Shown here: one piece after another, positions 7,070-7,283 of the stretch
How positions within the stretch are numbered: the stretch's first letter is position 1
How the letters are laid out: each line of letters starts with the position of its first letter
Source of the DNA: Myxococcales bacterium
Lineage (GTDB): Bacteria > Myxococcota_A > Polyangia > Nannocystales > Nannocystaceae
Direction of reading: 5' to 3'
Assembly: GCA_020431135.1 (NCBI GenBank)
Contig: JAGQIT010000338.1
Coordinates: 1-7,283 of the forward strand
DNA: 7,283 nt
Made by a program: the position numbers and the translations under genes
The notes under the pieces: model-generated
Seen by the model: the letters and a program-made list of their open reading frames with translations, nothing else
Told to the model about the DNA's origin: nothing
Database searches by the model: none

Positions 7070-7133
7070 ACACGATCGACCGCCCAATTTGTGCATCAGC
7101 TCGACGCGCGCGGCCTCCCTCGCGTGGGAGCAC

Positions 7134-7202
7134 GATCCGCCGCTCGGCTACGGCGAGGCGACGCTCGCCGTGCTCCGCATCGACGCGCTCCTCGACACGT
7201 AG
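7134..7202 (+). pseudogene. C-terminal remnant of a second PD40 propeller lipoprotein
   Basis: Read in the plus frame ending at TAG 7200-7202, this encodes DPPLGYGEATLAV followed by LRIDALLDT. The propeller lipoprotein ends DPPLGPGQSALVM followed by LRVDALVDP. The ungapped alignment has 56 of 69 bases identical and ends at the same TAG. Many differences are silent or conservative (V/I, V/L), as expected of a once functional paralogue and not of chance. No PD40 strand motif or signal peptide is found upstream, where the minus-strand peptidase gene begins. A few more residues may belong (ASLAW at about 7113-7127, compare VALAG), but similarity is weak there. The gene body appears lost; that the remnant is untranslated is inference. 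Confidence 0.7.
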
Positions 7203-7235
7203 CGGCAGCGCCTCGCCCTTGCGCGATCCTGCGCA

Positions 7236-7283
7236 GACTTAACTAACATTAATCACGCATGGTTAGCTATGGTGGTTTCCTCG
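7236..7283. other. AT-rich stretch at the right edge
   Basis: Base composition drops sharply from the GC-rich background to runs such as ttaactaacattaatc (7239-7254) and ggttagctatgg (7261-7272). A short inverted repeat CTAAC (7242-7246)/GTTAG (7262-7266) is present. Just before it, TGCGC (7220-7224)/GCGCA (7231-7235) could form a small hairpin. It may be the promoter of a gene to the right or the edge of an acquired segment; the window ends too soon to decide. Confidence 0.35.

Noticed and set aside
6114..7133. Long plus-strand frame leading into the propeller remnant
   Set aside because: Up to 6971 it is the antisense of the peptidase gene and shows no PD40 strand motif. Only the last 23 codons resemble a real protein.

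Overview
The window is very GC-rich, with codons ending almost entirely in G or C, and most of it is coding. Three of its lipoproteins or exported proteins carry hallmarks common in myxobacteria: lipoproteins in which the acylated Cys is followed by a long Ser/Gly/Thr/Asp linker, and a large exported TPR-like protein. The combination suggests a deltaproteobacterial/myxobacterial chromosome, perhaps a Nannocystis-like lineage. That placement is inference from protein style, not from a marker gene.

Left part (1-1865, minus strand): an OmpR-type response regulator truncated by the left edge, and upstream of it a Tat-exported lipoprotein with an intradiol ring-cleavage dioxygenase domain that keeps all four iron ligands. 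Middle (1866-5217, plus strand): a divergent intergenic region with two GC-rich stem-loops, then a 502-residue exported helical-repeat (TPR-like) protein, then a 481-residue lipoprotein made of about seven PD40/TolB-like beta-propeller repeats.

Right part (4852-6971, minus strand): a two-gene unit with overlapping stop and start codons (GTGA). The first gene encodes an HExxH (gluzincin-like) metallopeptidase lipoprotein. The second encodes a CPBP-family (CAAX protease / bacteriocin-processing) intramembrane metalloprotease. The CPBP gene has no stop codon after its last membrane helix and reads 366 bases antisense through the 3' end of the propeller gene. On the far side of the protease pair, at 7134-7202, lies a short plus-strand remnant matching the last 22 codons and stop of the propeller gene (56 of 69 bases identical). 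The protease pair therefore sits between a full propeller gene and the tail of a lost paralogue, which points to a past deletion or insertion.

All products except the response regulator are predicted to be exported, lipid-anchored or in the membrane, so the window looks like a cell-envelope accessory region. No RNA gene, CRISPR array, integrase or transposase was seen. The strongest leads are the protease pair, its unusual junctions at both ends, and the Tat-lipoprotein dioxygenase.
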